Translations under genes and position numbers: made by a program | Part shown: positions 28,045 through 37,000 of the stretch, piece after piece | Layout: every line of letters begins with the position of its first letter | Numbering within the stretch: position 1 is the stretch's first letter | The notes under the pieces: generated by a model | Database searches by the model: none | The model's input: only the letters and a program-made list of their open reading frames with translations | What the model was told of the DNA's origin: nothing | Assembly: GCF_000444875.1 (NCBI RefSeq) | Contig: NC_021985.1 | Span: 5,786,170-5,850,169 of the forward strand | DNA from: Streptomyces collinus Tu 365 | Lineage (GTDB): Bacteria; Actinomycetota; Actinomycetes; Streptomycetales; Streptomycetaceae | Direction: 5' to 3' | DNA: 64,000 bases

Positions 28045-28377
28045 GTGTCCCCGCGTCGCAACCGACCGAAGGCCGCCGGAGAGTCCGGCCGGAGCGCCGA
28101 GGACGACTCCGCAGGCCGGTACGGCGGCTGGCAGTCCACGGAGAGCTGGCAGGGCGAGGAGTGGAGCGTGCGCCATGTCGCCGGGGCGAGCGCGCAGGGC
28201 AAGACCTATCGCTGCCCCGGCTGCGACCAGCTGATCCCCTCCGGCGTCCCGCACGTGGTGGCCTGGCCGGAGCACGCGGGCGTGGACGACCGCCGCCACT
28301 GGCACAAGGCGTGCTGGAACGCGAAGGACCGCCGCACCACGAGGGTGCAGCGGTCCCGTAACGCGCCGAGGTTCTGA
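28045..28377 (+). CDS. Putative zinc-ribbon-like protein
   Basis: 110 basic residues. The N-terminal 45 residues are polar and Ser/Gly-rich; the rest carries YRCPGCDQLIPSGVPHVV and HWHKACWN, i.e. a CxxC pair followed by an HxxxC pair that could bind one zinc ion. A basic tail (RRTTRVQRSRNAPRF) suggests nucleic-acid binding. GTG 28045 has AGAGGTG upstream. Its stop codon is one base from the stop of the opposing ABC operon. Function unknown. Confidence 0.75.
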   Translation: MSPRRNRPKAAGESGRSAEDDSAGRYGGWQSTESWQGEEWSVRHVAGASAQGKTYRCPGCDQLIPSGVPHVVAWPEHAGVDDRRHWHKACWNAKDRRTTRVQRSRNAPRF

Positions 28378-28378
28378 G

Positions 28379-29254
28379 CTACACGTCCCGGCTCTGCAGC
28401 AGCGCGACGGCGCCGGCGAACGCGGCCGCCGTCACGCCGATCATGATCCACAGCGGGTCCCAGCCCGTCGGGCCGGACGAGCTGAGGGTGTTGTCGTAGA
28501 AGACGCCCATCTGGCTCGGGATCGAGTACTCCAGCAGCGCCTTCTGCACCTTCTCCAGCGACGAGGCGTTCATGAACAGGGCGATCACCAGCGGGGCGAG
28601 CACGGCGCCGATCATGATGGTGATCGCGCCCGCCGAGTGCCGGATGATCGAGCCCACGAGCAGCGAGAGCAGGCCGAGCAGCGCGATGTAGAGGCTGATG
28701 CCGACCGTGGCCTTCAGCCATTCCCCGCCGGAGGGGGTGCGGCCGCCGTTGCCCTCCAGCATGGACGTCTGCACCATCGCCACGAACGACACGGTGGTCA
28801 GCGTCACCACGAAGGCGATGACGAAGAACACGATCGCCTTGGCGGTCAGCACCCGGGCCCGGCTCGGGCACGCGGTCATCGTCGTGCGGATCATGCCCGT
28901 GCCGTACTCGGACGCCGTGGTCAGCACGCCGAGCGTGATGATGCACATCATGCCGATCAGCAGGCCGAAGAAGCCGAGGGTCAGCGGGCTGGTGCCGCCG
29001 AGGTCGCCCGAGCCGCGGACGGCGACACCGGCGAGCAGGCCGATGCCGACCACGAGCAGGACGAAGACGCCGAGCGTCCACATCGTCGAGCGCACCGACT
29101 TGATCTTCGTCCACTCGGAGGCGAGGGCGTGCCCGAGGTGGGTGCGCACCACCGGGATCGGCGAGCTGTAGCCGTGGTACGACCCGCCGGGCGCCGCCTG
29201 CCGGTCGGGCGCTGCGGGGGATCCCTGCGGCATCGGGGGCTGGTGGGTGCTCAT
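28379..29254 (-). CDS. ABC-2 type permease (second cassette)
   Basis: 291 residues. The first 45 are polar and Pro-rich (MSTHQPPMPQGSPAAPDRQA), then HLGHALASEWTKIKSVRSTMW begins a six-helix ABC-2 permease with ASEYGTGMIRTTMTA. Works with the preceding ATPase, whose stop it overlaps by four bases (ATGA). Probably exports a hydrophobic substrate or antibiotic; substrate unknown. Paralogous to 30676-31449. Confidence 0.88.
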   Translation of the reverse strand: MSTHQPPMPQGSPAAPDRQAAPGGSYHGYSSPIPVVRTHLGHALASEWTKIKSVRSTMWTLGVFVLLVVGIGLLAGVAVRGSGDLGGTSPLTLGFFGLLIGMMCIITLGVLTTASEYGTGMIRTTMTACPSRARVLTAKAIVFFVIAFVVTLTTVSFVAMVQTSMLEGNGGRTPSGGEWLKATVGISLYIALLGLLSLLVGSIIRHSAGAITIMIGAVLAPLVIALFMNASSLEKVQKALLEYSIPSQMGVFYDNTLSSSGPTGWDPLWIMIGVTAAAFAGAVALLQSRDV

Positions 29255-30552
29255 CGGGCGTCCTCGGGCTGGGTCTGGGCGGGGGCGGCGGGAGCGGACT
29301 GCGCGGGGGCGGGCTCGGCCGGTGCGGGGGCGGCCGCGGGCGGCTGGGCCGGTGCGGCCTGCGCGGCCGGTGCGCCGGGCGGGGCCTGCGGGACCGGCTG
29401 CGCCTGGGTGCCCGGCGCGGCGTACGGGTTGGGGGCGCCCGGAGCGCCGTAGCCGGGCGCCGGCGCGCCGCCGTACGGGCCCGAGGGCGGCGTCGGCATC
29501 GCGAACGGCTGACCGCCCTGCTGGGGCGGCGGCGGGGCGTACCAGCCGGGCTGGCCCTGGCCGGGGACCGGCATGGGCGGCTGGGCGCCCGGCGGCAGCG
29601 GCTGCTGCAGGCCCGCCTTCTGGTCGACGGTCGAGCGGTAGTCGACGGCGCCCTGCGTCATCCGCATGTACGCCTCCTCCAGCGACGCCTGGTGCGGCGA
29701 CAGCTCCCAGAGCCGGACGCCCGCGTCGTACGCGAGGTCGCTGATGCGGGGCAGCGGCAGGCCGGTCACCCGCAGCGCGCCGTCCTGCTCGGGCAGGACG
29801 TGGCCGCCGGCCCCGGTGAGCGCGGAGGACAGCTTCTCGCGCAGCTGGGGCTCGGAGTCGGGGGTGCGGACCCGTGCGAAGTCCGCCGAGTTCGCGGAGA
29901 TGAAGTCCTTGACGCTCATGTCGGCGAGCAGCTGGCCGCGCCCGATCACGATGAGGTGGTCGGCGGTCAGCGCCATCTCGCTCATCAGGTGCGAGGAGAC
30001 GAAGACGGTACGGCCCTCGGCCGCCAGCGCCTTCATCAGGTTGCGCACCCAGAGGATGCCCTCGGGGTCGAGGCCGTTGACCGGCTCGTCGAAGAGCAGC
30101 ACCTGGGGGTCGCCGAGCAGCGCGGCGGCGATGCCGAGGCGCTGGCCCATGCCGAGCGAGAAGCCCTTGGAGCGCTTCCGCGCCACCTCCTGCAGGCCGA
30201 CCACGCCGAGCACCTCGTCCACCCGGCGGGCCGGGATGCCGGAGAGCTGGGCGAGGCTGAGCAGGTGGTTGCGGGCGGACCGGCCGCCGTGCACCGCCTT
30301 GGCGTCCAGCAGCGCGCCGACCTGGCGGGGGGCGTTGGGCAGCTTGCGGTACGGGTAGCCGCCGATGGTCACCGAGCCGGACGTCGGGTTGTCGAGCCCG
30401 AGGATCATCCGCATGGTGGTCGACTTGCCCGACCCGTTCGGCCCGAGGAAGCCGGTCACGGCCCCGGGCCGCACCTGGAAGGAAAGGTTGTACACGGCGG
30501 TCTTGTCGCCGTAGCGCTTCGTCAGGCCTACAGCCTCGATCATGCTCCGCAC
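29251..30552 (-). CDS. ABC transporter ATPase with Pro/Ala/Gln-rich tail (second cassette)
   Basis: 433 residues from GTG 30552; ATG 30543 aligns better with the paralogue's start (MIEAVGLTKRYG), but neither has a good ribosome site. Walker A is FLGPNGSGKST, the signature region is GFSLGMGQRLGIAAALLGDP and Walker B is VLLFDEPVNGLDP, typical of BcrA-like exporters. After about residue 315 a 115-residue low-complexity tail follows (PPMPVPGQGQPGWYAPPPPQ, PAPAEPAPAQSAP), absent from the first cassette's ATPase. Confidence 0.9.
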   Translation of the reverse strand: MRSMIEAVGLTKRYGDKTAVYNLSFQVRPGAVTGFLGPNGSGKSTTMRMILGLDNPTSGSVTIGGYPYRKLPNAPRQVGALLDAKAVHGGRSARNHLLSLAQLSGIPARRVDEVLGVVGLQEVARKRSKGFSLGMGQRLGIAAALLGDPQVLLFDEPVNGLDPEGILWVRNLMKALAAEGRTVFVSSHLMSEMALTADHLIVIGRGQLLADMSVKDFISANSADFARVRTPDSEPQLREKLSSALTGAGGHVLPEQDGALRVTGLPLPRISDLAYDAGVRLWELSPHQASLEEAYMRMTQGAVDYRSTVDQKAGLQQPLPPGAQPPMPVPGQGQPGWYAPPPPQQGGQPFAMPTPPSGPYGGAPAPGYGAPGAPNPYAAPGTQAQPVPQAPPGAPAAQAAPAQPPAAAPAPAEPAPAQSAPAAPAQTQPEDAR

Positions 30553-30675
30553 CCATCGAAAGGTTCAGGACAGCGGGGCACACGCCCCCCGTAAGGGTTA
30601 GGAGGATATCCGGGCGCTGACGGTTCCGCTCAAGAGCGGGTAAAGCCCGGCCATGTTCGAACAGGCGGGCGTCGC

Positions 30676-31449
30676 TCACTGGGCGTCCCGGCGCCTGAGC
30701 ACCAGGTAGCCGCCCACGAGCGCGGCGACCACCCACAGCGCCATGATCCCGAGCCCGCCCCAGGGCCCGTAGGGGGTGTCGTCGCCGATCCGGGGGACCA
30801 CCCGCATGATCCGGCTGCCGGCCTGGTCGGGCAGGAACCGGCCGACCTTCCGGGTGGCGCTCACGTTGCCGAGGATCGTCGAGATCAGGAAGAAGAACGG
30901 CATCAGGATGCCGAGCGAGAGCATCGGTGAGCGCAGCATCACGGCCACGCCCATGGAGAACACCGCGATCAGGGTCATGTAGAGGCCGCCGCCGACGACC
31001 GCGCGCAGCACGCCCGGGTCGCCGAGCCGGGTGCCCAGGGGGCCGAGCATGGCCTGCCCGAGGAAGAAGGCGGCGAAGCTGGTGACCATGCCGACGAGCA
31101 GGGCGAGCGCGGTGGCCACGGCGATCTTGCTGAACAGGAAGGTGCCGCGCCGGGGCACCGCGGCCAGCGAGACGCGGATCATGCCGGTGCTGTACTCGTT
31201 GGACACCACCAGCACCCCGAACACGATCATGGCGAGCTGGCCGAGGGTCATACCGGCGAAGCTGACGACCGTGGGGTCGAAGGAGAGCCGGTCCGTCACG
31301 GGCATGTTGTCGAACTGACTCCTCGACAGCGCGGAGATGAGCATCCCGAGCGCCAGGGTGACCACGACGGCCAGCGACAGCGTCCACACCGTCGACGCGA
31401 CCGACCGGATCTTGGTCCATTCCGACCGGATGACCTGCACGGCCGCCAT
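30676..31449 (-). CDS. ABC-2 type permease (first cassette)
   Basis: 257 residues with about six membrane helices. MAAVQVIRSEWTKIRSVASTVW and NEYSTGMIRVSLAAVPRRG parallel the second permease. It starts two bases after the ATPase stop, with GGGGG as ribosome site. No polar N-terminal extension, unlike its paralogue. Confidence 0.88.
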   Translation of the reverse strand: MAAVQVIRSEWTKIRSVASTVWTLSLAVVVTLALGMLISALSRSQFDNMPVTDRLSFDPTVVSFAGMTLGQLAMIVFGVLVVSNEYSTGMIRVSLAAVPRRGTFLFSKIAVATALALLVGMVTSFAAFFLGQAMLGPLGTRLGDPGVLRAVVGGGLYMTLIAVFSMGVAVMLRSPMLSLGILMPFFFLISTILGNVSATRKVGRFLPDQAGSRIMRVVPRIGDDTPYGPWGGLGIMALWVVAALVGGYLVLRRRDAQ

Positions 31450-31451
31450 GG

Positions 31452-32408
31452 TCAGGCCCCCTTCCAGGCGGCGCCCCGGTCACCCGCGGCGGGGCCGGGC
31501 CCGGCGGCGCGCGCGTGGTACTCCACCGACTCCGCCGTCAGCCGCATGAACGCCTCCTCCAGTGACGCCTGCCGCGGGCTCAGTTCGTGCAGCACGACCC
31601 CGGACCGCGCGGCCAGCTCCCCGATCCGCTCGGCCTTGCCGCCCTCCACCTCCAGCGCGCCGCCGCCCGTCTCCACCACGGTGATGCCGTCCGCCCGCAG
31701 CACGTCGAGGAGCCGTTCGCGCTGCGGGGACCGGATCCGGACGTAGCTGCGCGAGTGCTGCCGGATGAAGTCGGCCATGGAGGTGTCGGCCAGCAGCCGC
31801 CCCTGTCCGATGACCACCAGGTGATCGGCGGTCAGTGCCATCTCGCTCATCAGATGGCTCGACACGAACACGGTCCGCCCCTGCGCCGCCAGCGACTTCA
31901 TCAGGTTCCGGATCCAGTGGATGCCCTCCGGGTCGAGCCCGTTGACCGGCTCGTCGAACATCAGGATGCGCGGGTCCCCGAGCAGCGCGGCCGCGATCCC
32001 GAGCCGCTGCCCCATCCCGTACGAGAACCCCTTCGCCTTCTTCCGGGCCACCGCGGTCAGCCCGACGGTGTCGAGCACCTCGGCCACCCGCCGCGAGGGG
32101 ATGCCGTTGCTCTGCGCGAGACAGAGCAGGTGGTTGTAGGCGCTCCGGCCGCCGTGCACGGCCTTGGCGTCCAGCAGCGCCCCGATGTACGTCAGCGGGT
32201 CCGTCAGCTCGGCGTAGTGCCGGCCGTCGATCCGGACGTCGCCCGCGGTGGGCCGGTCGAGCCCGAGGATCATCCGCATGGTCGTGGACTTCCCGGCGCC
32301 GTTCGGGCCGAGGAACCCCGTCACGACGCCGGGGCGCACGGCGAAGGTGAGACGGTCCACGGCGACCTTCCCGCCGTACCGCTTCGTCAGCCCCTCCAGC
32401 TCGATCAT
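31452..32408 (-). CDS. ABC transporter ATPase (first cassette)
   Basis: 318 residues with Walker A FLGPNGAGKST, signature GFSYGMGQRLGIAAALLGDP and Walker B ILMFDEPVNGLDP. It is about as similar to the 29251-30552 ATPase as duplicate genes would be, indicating tandem duplication of an ATPase-permease pair. The start lacks a Shine-Dalgarno; TAGCGT six bases before the ATG suggests a leaderless transcript that opens the four-gene operon. Confidence 0.9.
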   Translation of the reverse strand: MIELEGLTKRYGGKVAVDRLTFAVRPGVVTGFLGPNGAGKSTTMRMILGLDRPTAGDVRIDGRHYAELTDPLTYIGALLDAKAVHGGRSAYNHLLCLAQSNGIPSRRVAEVLDTVGLTAVARKKAKGFSYGMGQRLGIAAALLGDPRILMFDEPVNGLDPEGIHWIRNLMKSLAAQGRTVFVSSHLMSEMALTADHLVVIGQGRLLADTSMADFIRQHSRSYVRIRSPQRERLLDVLRADGITVVETGGGALEVEGGKAERIGELAARSGVVLHELSPRQASLEEAFMRLTAESVEYHARAAGPGPAAGDRGAAWKGA

Positions 32409-32883
32409 GCGGCCACGCTATGACCGCTGTTGGGCGGCTGCCACTCGGACGGGCGGAGGCGATCACCGGGCCCGGCGTCCGGGACGTGCTCCAGCTCCCC
32501 GGCCCACCGGGGGCGTGCCGGGGGGCGCCGGAGAACGGAACACACGGCCGGCTGCCGCGGGCGGGCGGCACCTGGGCGGTCGTCAACGGCGACGGCACCG
32601 ACGACCCGTCCCTCCACGGCCTGCGCCAGGCCGCGCCCGCGAAGTCCCGGCTGCCCCACGAGGCCAGGCACGCACCCGGGAGGGGCGGCGGGCGAAGCCC
32701 CGAGTACGTCCCGTCACGAGGGCTGCGCCCGGCATCCCCCCGAGCTCTGCGAGCAGGGGGCGCCCCCAGAGCACGCACCGGACGCCGCGGGGCCCACCCA
32801 CCGGGCGGACGACGGGACTTCGCGGACTCGCCCCAGGCCGCGCCCGCGAAGTCCCGTCGGCCCCAGCACGCCCGTCGCGCACG
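32409..32883. repeat. Gene-free region with direct and inverted repeats
   Basis: Between the ABC operon start and the filP terminator. A 24-bp direct repeat beginning CCAGGCCGCGCCCGCGAAG occurs at 32626-32649 and 32833-32856. The second copy overlaps an inverted repeat with 16-bp arms (32810-32825 with 32844-32859, 18-nt loop). Its left arm belongs to a 22-bp sequence (32806-32827) found identically at 42362-42383. A GGGGGCGCCCCC palindrome is at 32756-32767. No credible ORF; it presumably also holds the ABC promoter. Confidence 0.75.
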
Positions 32884-32922
32884 CGGAAGGGGCGGCGGGA
32901 CCTGGTCCCGCCGCCCCTTCCG
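32884..32922 (-). terminator. filP terminator
   Basis: Perfect 19-bp stem, CGGAAGGGGCGGCGGGACC with its complement, with a single-base centre, 22 bp past the filP stop. Confidence 0.85.
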
Positions 32923-32943
32923 GAGCCCTGCGACTGCCCGGAC

Positions 32944-33879
32944 CTACCGGGACTGCTGCGCCGGAACGCCCCGGGAGATCGGCTCGTCCTCGGCGGGGGA
33001 GCCGGCCGCGGCCACCGCGGCGCCGGTCAGCGTGGCGAGCATCTCGCGGACGTTCGTCAGCTGGGCGTTGATCGAGTCGCGGCGGTTGGTGAGAGCGGCC
33101 AGCTCGCGCTCGGATTCCGACCGGATGCGGTCGGCCTTGGCGTTCGCGTCGGCCACGATGTCCTCGGCCTGGCGCTGGGCCGTCTCCACCGTCTGACGGG
33201 CGCGGCGCTCGGCGTCGGTGCGCAGCTTCTCCGCCTCCAGACGGAGCTGCTCGGCGCGGTGCTCGATCTCGGCGAGGCGCTTCTCGGCCTTCTGCTGACG
33301 CGAGGCCAGGTCGCGCTCGGACTGCTCGCGGCGCTTGGCCAGGTTCGTCTCGAAGTCCGCCGCGGCCTGCGCGGCCTTGGCGCGGGTCTCCTCGAAGAGG
33401 GCGTCCGCCTCCTCGCGCTTGGACTGCGCGTCCTTCTGCGCGTCGGCACGCAGCTGGGAGGCGTCGCTCTTGGCCTTCTCGACGATCCGGACGCCCTCGT
33501 CCTCGGCCTTGGCCTTGCGCTCGGCGGCGAAGGACTCGGCGTCGTTGCGGACCTGCTGGGCGGCCGACTCGGCCAGCTCGCGGTGCTGCTCGGCCGCGCG
33601 CCGCGCCTCCTCACGCAGGTCCTTCGCCTCTTCCTCGGCGAGGCGCAGGATCTTCTCGACCCGCGCGCCGAGACCCGCGTACGACGGCTCGGCGTCGGTG
33701 ATCTGGGCCTGGGCGTTCTGCGTCTCGAGGTGGAGCTCCTCGATGCGCTTCTCCAGAGCGGTGATGCGGGCGAGAGCGCTGTCACGGTCGGAGACGAGCT
33801 TGGAGATACGTTCGTCCACCTGAGCGCGGTCGTACCCACGCCGCACAAGCTCGAAGCCGTAGGGGGAAGTGTCGCTCAT
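32944..33879 (-). CDS. filP: Coiled-coil cytoskeletal protein FilP
   Basis: 311 residues, almost entirely coiled coil. The N-terminal MSDTSPYGFELVRRGYDRAQVDERI resembles a DivIVA-type head, followed by long Ala/Glu/Arg/Lys-rich heptad and hendecad repeats and a short Ala/Pro tail (GVPAQQSR). FilP forms intermediate-filament-like networks near hyphal tips and interacts with DivIVA and Scy. AGGAA precedes the ATG at 33879. Immediately downstream of scy in the same direction, as in S. coelicolor. Confidence 0.95.
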   Translation of the reverse strand: MSDTSPYGFELVRRGYDRAQVDERISKLVSDRDSALARITALEKRIEELHLETQNAQAQITDAEPSYAGLGARVEKILRLAEEEAKDLREEARRAAEQHRELAESAAQQVRNDAESFAAERKAKAEDEGVRIVEKAKSDASQLRADAQKDAQSKREEADALFEETRAKAAQAAADFETNLAKRREQSERDLASRQQKAEKRLAEIEHRAEQLRLEAEKLRTDAERRARQTVETAQRQAEDIVADANAKADRIRSESERELAALTNRRDSINAQLTNVREMLATLTGAAVAAAGSPAEDEPISRGVPAQQSR

Positions 33880-34062
33880 GGGGTTCCTGTCAATGAGACC
33901 GGTGAGGTGATAAGGGGAATCCTAGGGGCCGAAGCGGTGTGTCATCGAGCGGATACGGTTTTGATCTGGAGAATGGCACCTCTTTCGGGTGGCTGACCTC
34001 GGGACGGCTTGCCAAGGAGCCGGACAAAGTCCCTCAGAGCACCCCGGAAGCGGCCTCACCCG

Positions 34063-37000
34063 TCAGCTGTCCGACGCCTTGCCACCCGATCGAGGGGGAC
34101 CGACGGTGGCACCCGCCTTGACCCCGCCCTCCTTGCCGGACGACGGCGCCTCGAAGGATTCCAGCGCCTCCAGGACGTCCTGCACCCGGGAGATCTCGGT
34201 GTTGATGTCCTCGCGCCGGCGCACCAGGATCTCCAGCTCGCGCTTGCCCTCGTCGACCGTGCGCCGGGCCTCGCGGATGGCCTCGGCCTTCAGCTCCTCG
34301 GCCTCCTTGACCAGCGTGGCCTTCTTCTGCTCGGCCTCCTTGAGCAGGCCCTCGGCCTTCTTGACGGCGGCGATCCGGACCTTGCCGGCCTCGGAACTGG
34401 CCTCCGAGACCATCTCCTTGGCCTTCGCCTGCGCCTTGGACAGCTGCTCCTCGGCCGCCTTGATGAGCGCGTCGCACCGGTCGCCGGTGGACTTCATCGT
34501 CTCGGCGGCCTCGCGGCGGGCCCGCTCGTGCAGCTCCTCGATCTCGGCGGTGACCCGCTCGCGCAGCTCCTCCGCCCGCTCCCTTATGGCGGTCGCGTCC
34601 CGGCGGGCACCGACCAGCAGCTCGTCCGCGTCCGTGCGGGCCTTCTCCACCCGCGAGTTGCCCTCGACGGTCGCCTCGGACACGATCCGGTCGGCCTCGC
34701 TGCGGGCCGCGCCCACCATGGTGTCGGCCTGCGACTCGGCGTCCGCGGTGGTCTGCAGCGCCTGCTGCTGGGCCTCGGTGAGGAGCTTGTCCGCCTCCGC
34801 CGTGGTCTCGGTGATGAGCGTGTCGACCTGCTCGGCCGCCTCCGACCGCCGCTTGTTGGCCTCCTGACGCGCCTCGTCCAGCGTCCGCTCGGCCTCCTCG
34901 CGCGCGGAGCCCACCAGCCGCTCGGCCGCCGCCTCCGCGTCCGCCGCGAGCCGCTCGGCGTCGGCGCGCAGCCGGTCGGCGTGCCGCTGGGCCGAACCGA
35001 CCTTCTCGGCGGCCTCGGCACGCAGCCGCTCGGCTTCGCCGGTGGCGTCCGCGACGAGCTGCTCGGCGTTCGCGACGGCCTCGGCACGCACCCGCTCGGC
35101 CTCGGCGACCGTCTCGGTGCGCAGCCGCTCCGCCTCGTTGCCCGCCTCGGTGATGAGGGTGTCGGCCTGGGTGGCCGCGTCCGACCGGATGCGGTTGGCG
35201 TCCTCCCGGGCGTCCGCCCGGGTGCGGGACGCGGCCTGGTCGGCCTCGGCGAGCTTGTCCGACGCCTCCGTGCGCACCCGCTGGGCGTAGTCGCCCGCGT
35301 CGGAGCGCAGCCGCTCGGACTCCGCGATCGCCTCGGCGACCGTGCGCTCGGCGAGCGCCTTGGCGGCCTCCGTCTCCTCGTGCGCCTCGCGCCGCAGACG
35401 CGTGGCGTCCTCGCCGGCCCGCTCCCGCTCCGCGTAGGCGTCGGCGCGGACCCGGTCCGCCTCCTCCTCGGCCTCCCGGCGGGTACGGTCGGCCGCGTGC
35501 TCGGCGGCCGAGCGCAGCCCGGTGATCTCCTCCTGCGCCTGCTCGTGCAGCCCCGCGACGGAGTCCCGCACCTGCTGCGCGTGCTGCTCGGCGGCGGACA
35601 CCATCTCGGTGGCGCGCCGGTCCGCCTCCTCGACCAGCCGGGTCGCCTCGGTCTGCGCGTCCTCCACGCGCCTGCGCGCCGAGGCCAGCAGCTCCTCGCT
35701 CTGCTCGCGGGCCCGCTCACGCTCCTGGTCGGCCTCGGACCGCGCGGCGCCGAGCAGTTCCTCGGCCTCGCGGCGGCGCCGGGCCGCCTCCTCCTGGGCG
35801 GCGGCGAGCGTCTCGGACGCCTCGGTGCCCAGCCGCTCGGCGGCGGCCTGCGCCTCGGCGCGCATCCGGTCGGCGCTCTCCTGGGCCTCGACCTTGAGCC
35901 GCTCCGCCTCGGCGGCCGCCTCCGACCGCAGGCGTACCGCGACGGACTCGCCCTCGGCACGCGAGGCGGACGCGTCGGCCGCGGCCTCGTCGCGCAGCCG
36001 TTCGGCCTCGGCCTCGGCCTGCTGCTGGAGCGCGCGGATCCGCTCGGCGGACTCCGAACGCAGCCGCTCGGCCTCCTCGCCGGCCTCCCGGCGGATCCGG
36101 GCCGCCTCCTCGCGGGCGTCGGCGAGCGCCTGCTCGGCCGCCGCCAGCCGCTCCTGGGTCTCCGTCTGGAGCCGGGTCAGCTCGCCCGCGGCCTCGACAC
36201 GGCGGGCCTCGACGGCCCGCTCGGTCTCCTCGCGCAGCTCGCGCGCGGCCTGCTCGGCGGCGGACCGGACCGTCTCGACCTCTTCGGCGGCCTCGGCGCG
36301 CAGCCGCTCGGCCTCCTTGCGGGCGCGCTCCAGGGTCTCCTCGGCCTGCCGGCGCAGCGAGGTGGCGCGCTCGATGGCCTCGGTGCGGACCTTCTCGCTG
36401 TCCCCGGTCGCCTTCTGCCGCAGCTCGTCGGCGTCCGCCTTGGCCTTGGCCAGCAGTTCCTCGGCGGACTTGGCCGCCTCCTCGATCTGCGCCACGGCCT
36501 CGCGGCGGGCCTCGGCGCGGATCGACTCGCCCTCGGCGACCGCGTCGGCGCGCAGCTGCTCGGCCTCGCCGCGCAGCCGGCGGGCCTCCTCCTGCAGCTC
36601 GACCGTCTTGGCGCGGTACTCCTTGGTGTCGTCCTTCGCCGCGCCCTTGAGCTCCTCGGCGATGTCGTGCGCCTCGGCACGCAGCCGGTCCGCCTCGGCC
36701 TCGGCCTCGGTGCGGATCCGCTCGGCCTCCTCGGCCGCGGCCCTGGTCGTCTTCTTGGCGTCCTCCGACGCCTTGTTCAGGACGTCCTCGGCGGTCCTGG
36801 CCGCCTTGGAGAGCTGGCTCGCGCTCTCCTCGGCGGTGACCGCCCGGGCCTTCTCGGACGCCTCGGCGACGATCTTCTCGGCCTCGGCCCGCGCGTCGGC
36901 GACCAGCTGCTCGGCCTCGGACCGGGTGCTCTCGGCCTCCTTGGTGGCCTCCTCGACCAGCCGGGCGACCTGCTCCTTGGCCGTGCGCGTGCGGGTCTCG

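Noticed and set aside
28379..31483. 1034-codon minus-strand frame spanning the ABC genes
   Set aside because: Only its last 291 codons are real (the second permease); the rest is an out-of-phase shadow of the ATPase and permease genes.
32409..32883. Insertion sequence remnant
   Set aside because: Inverted and direct repeats are present, but no transposase fragment or target duplication is visible.
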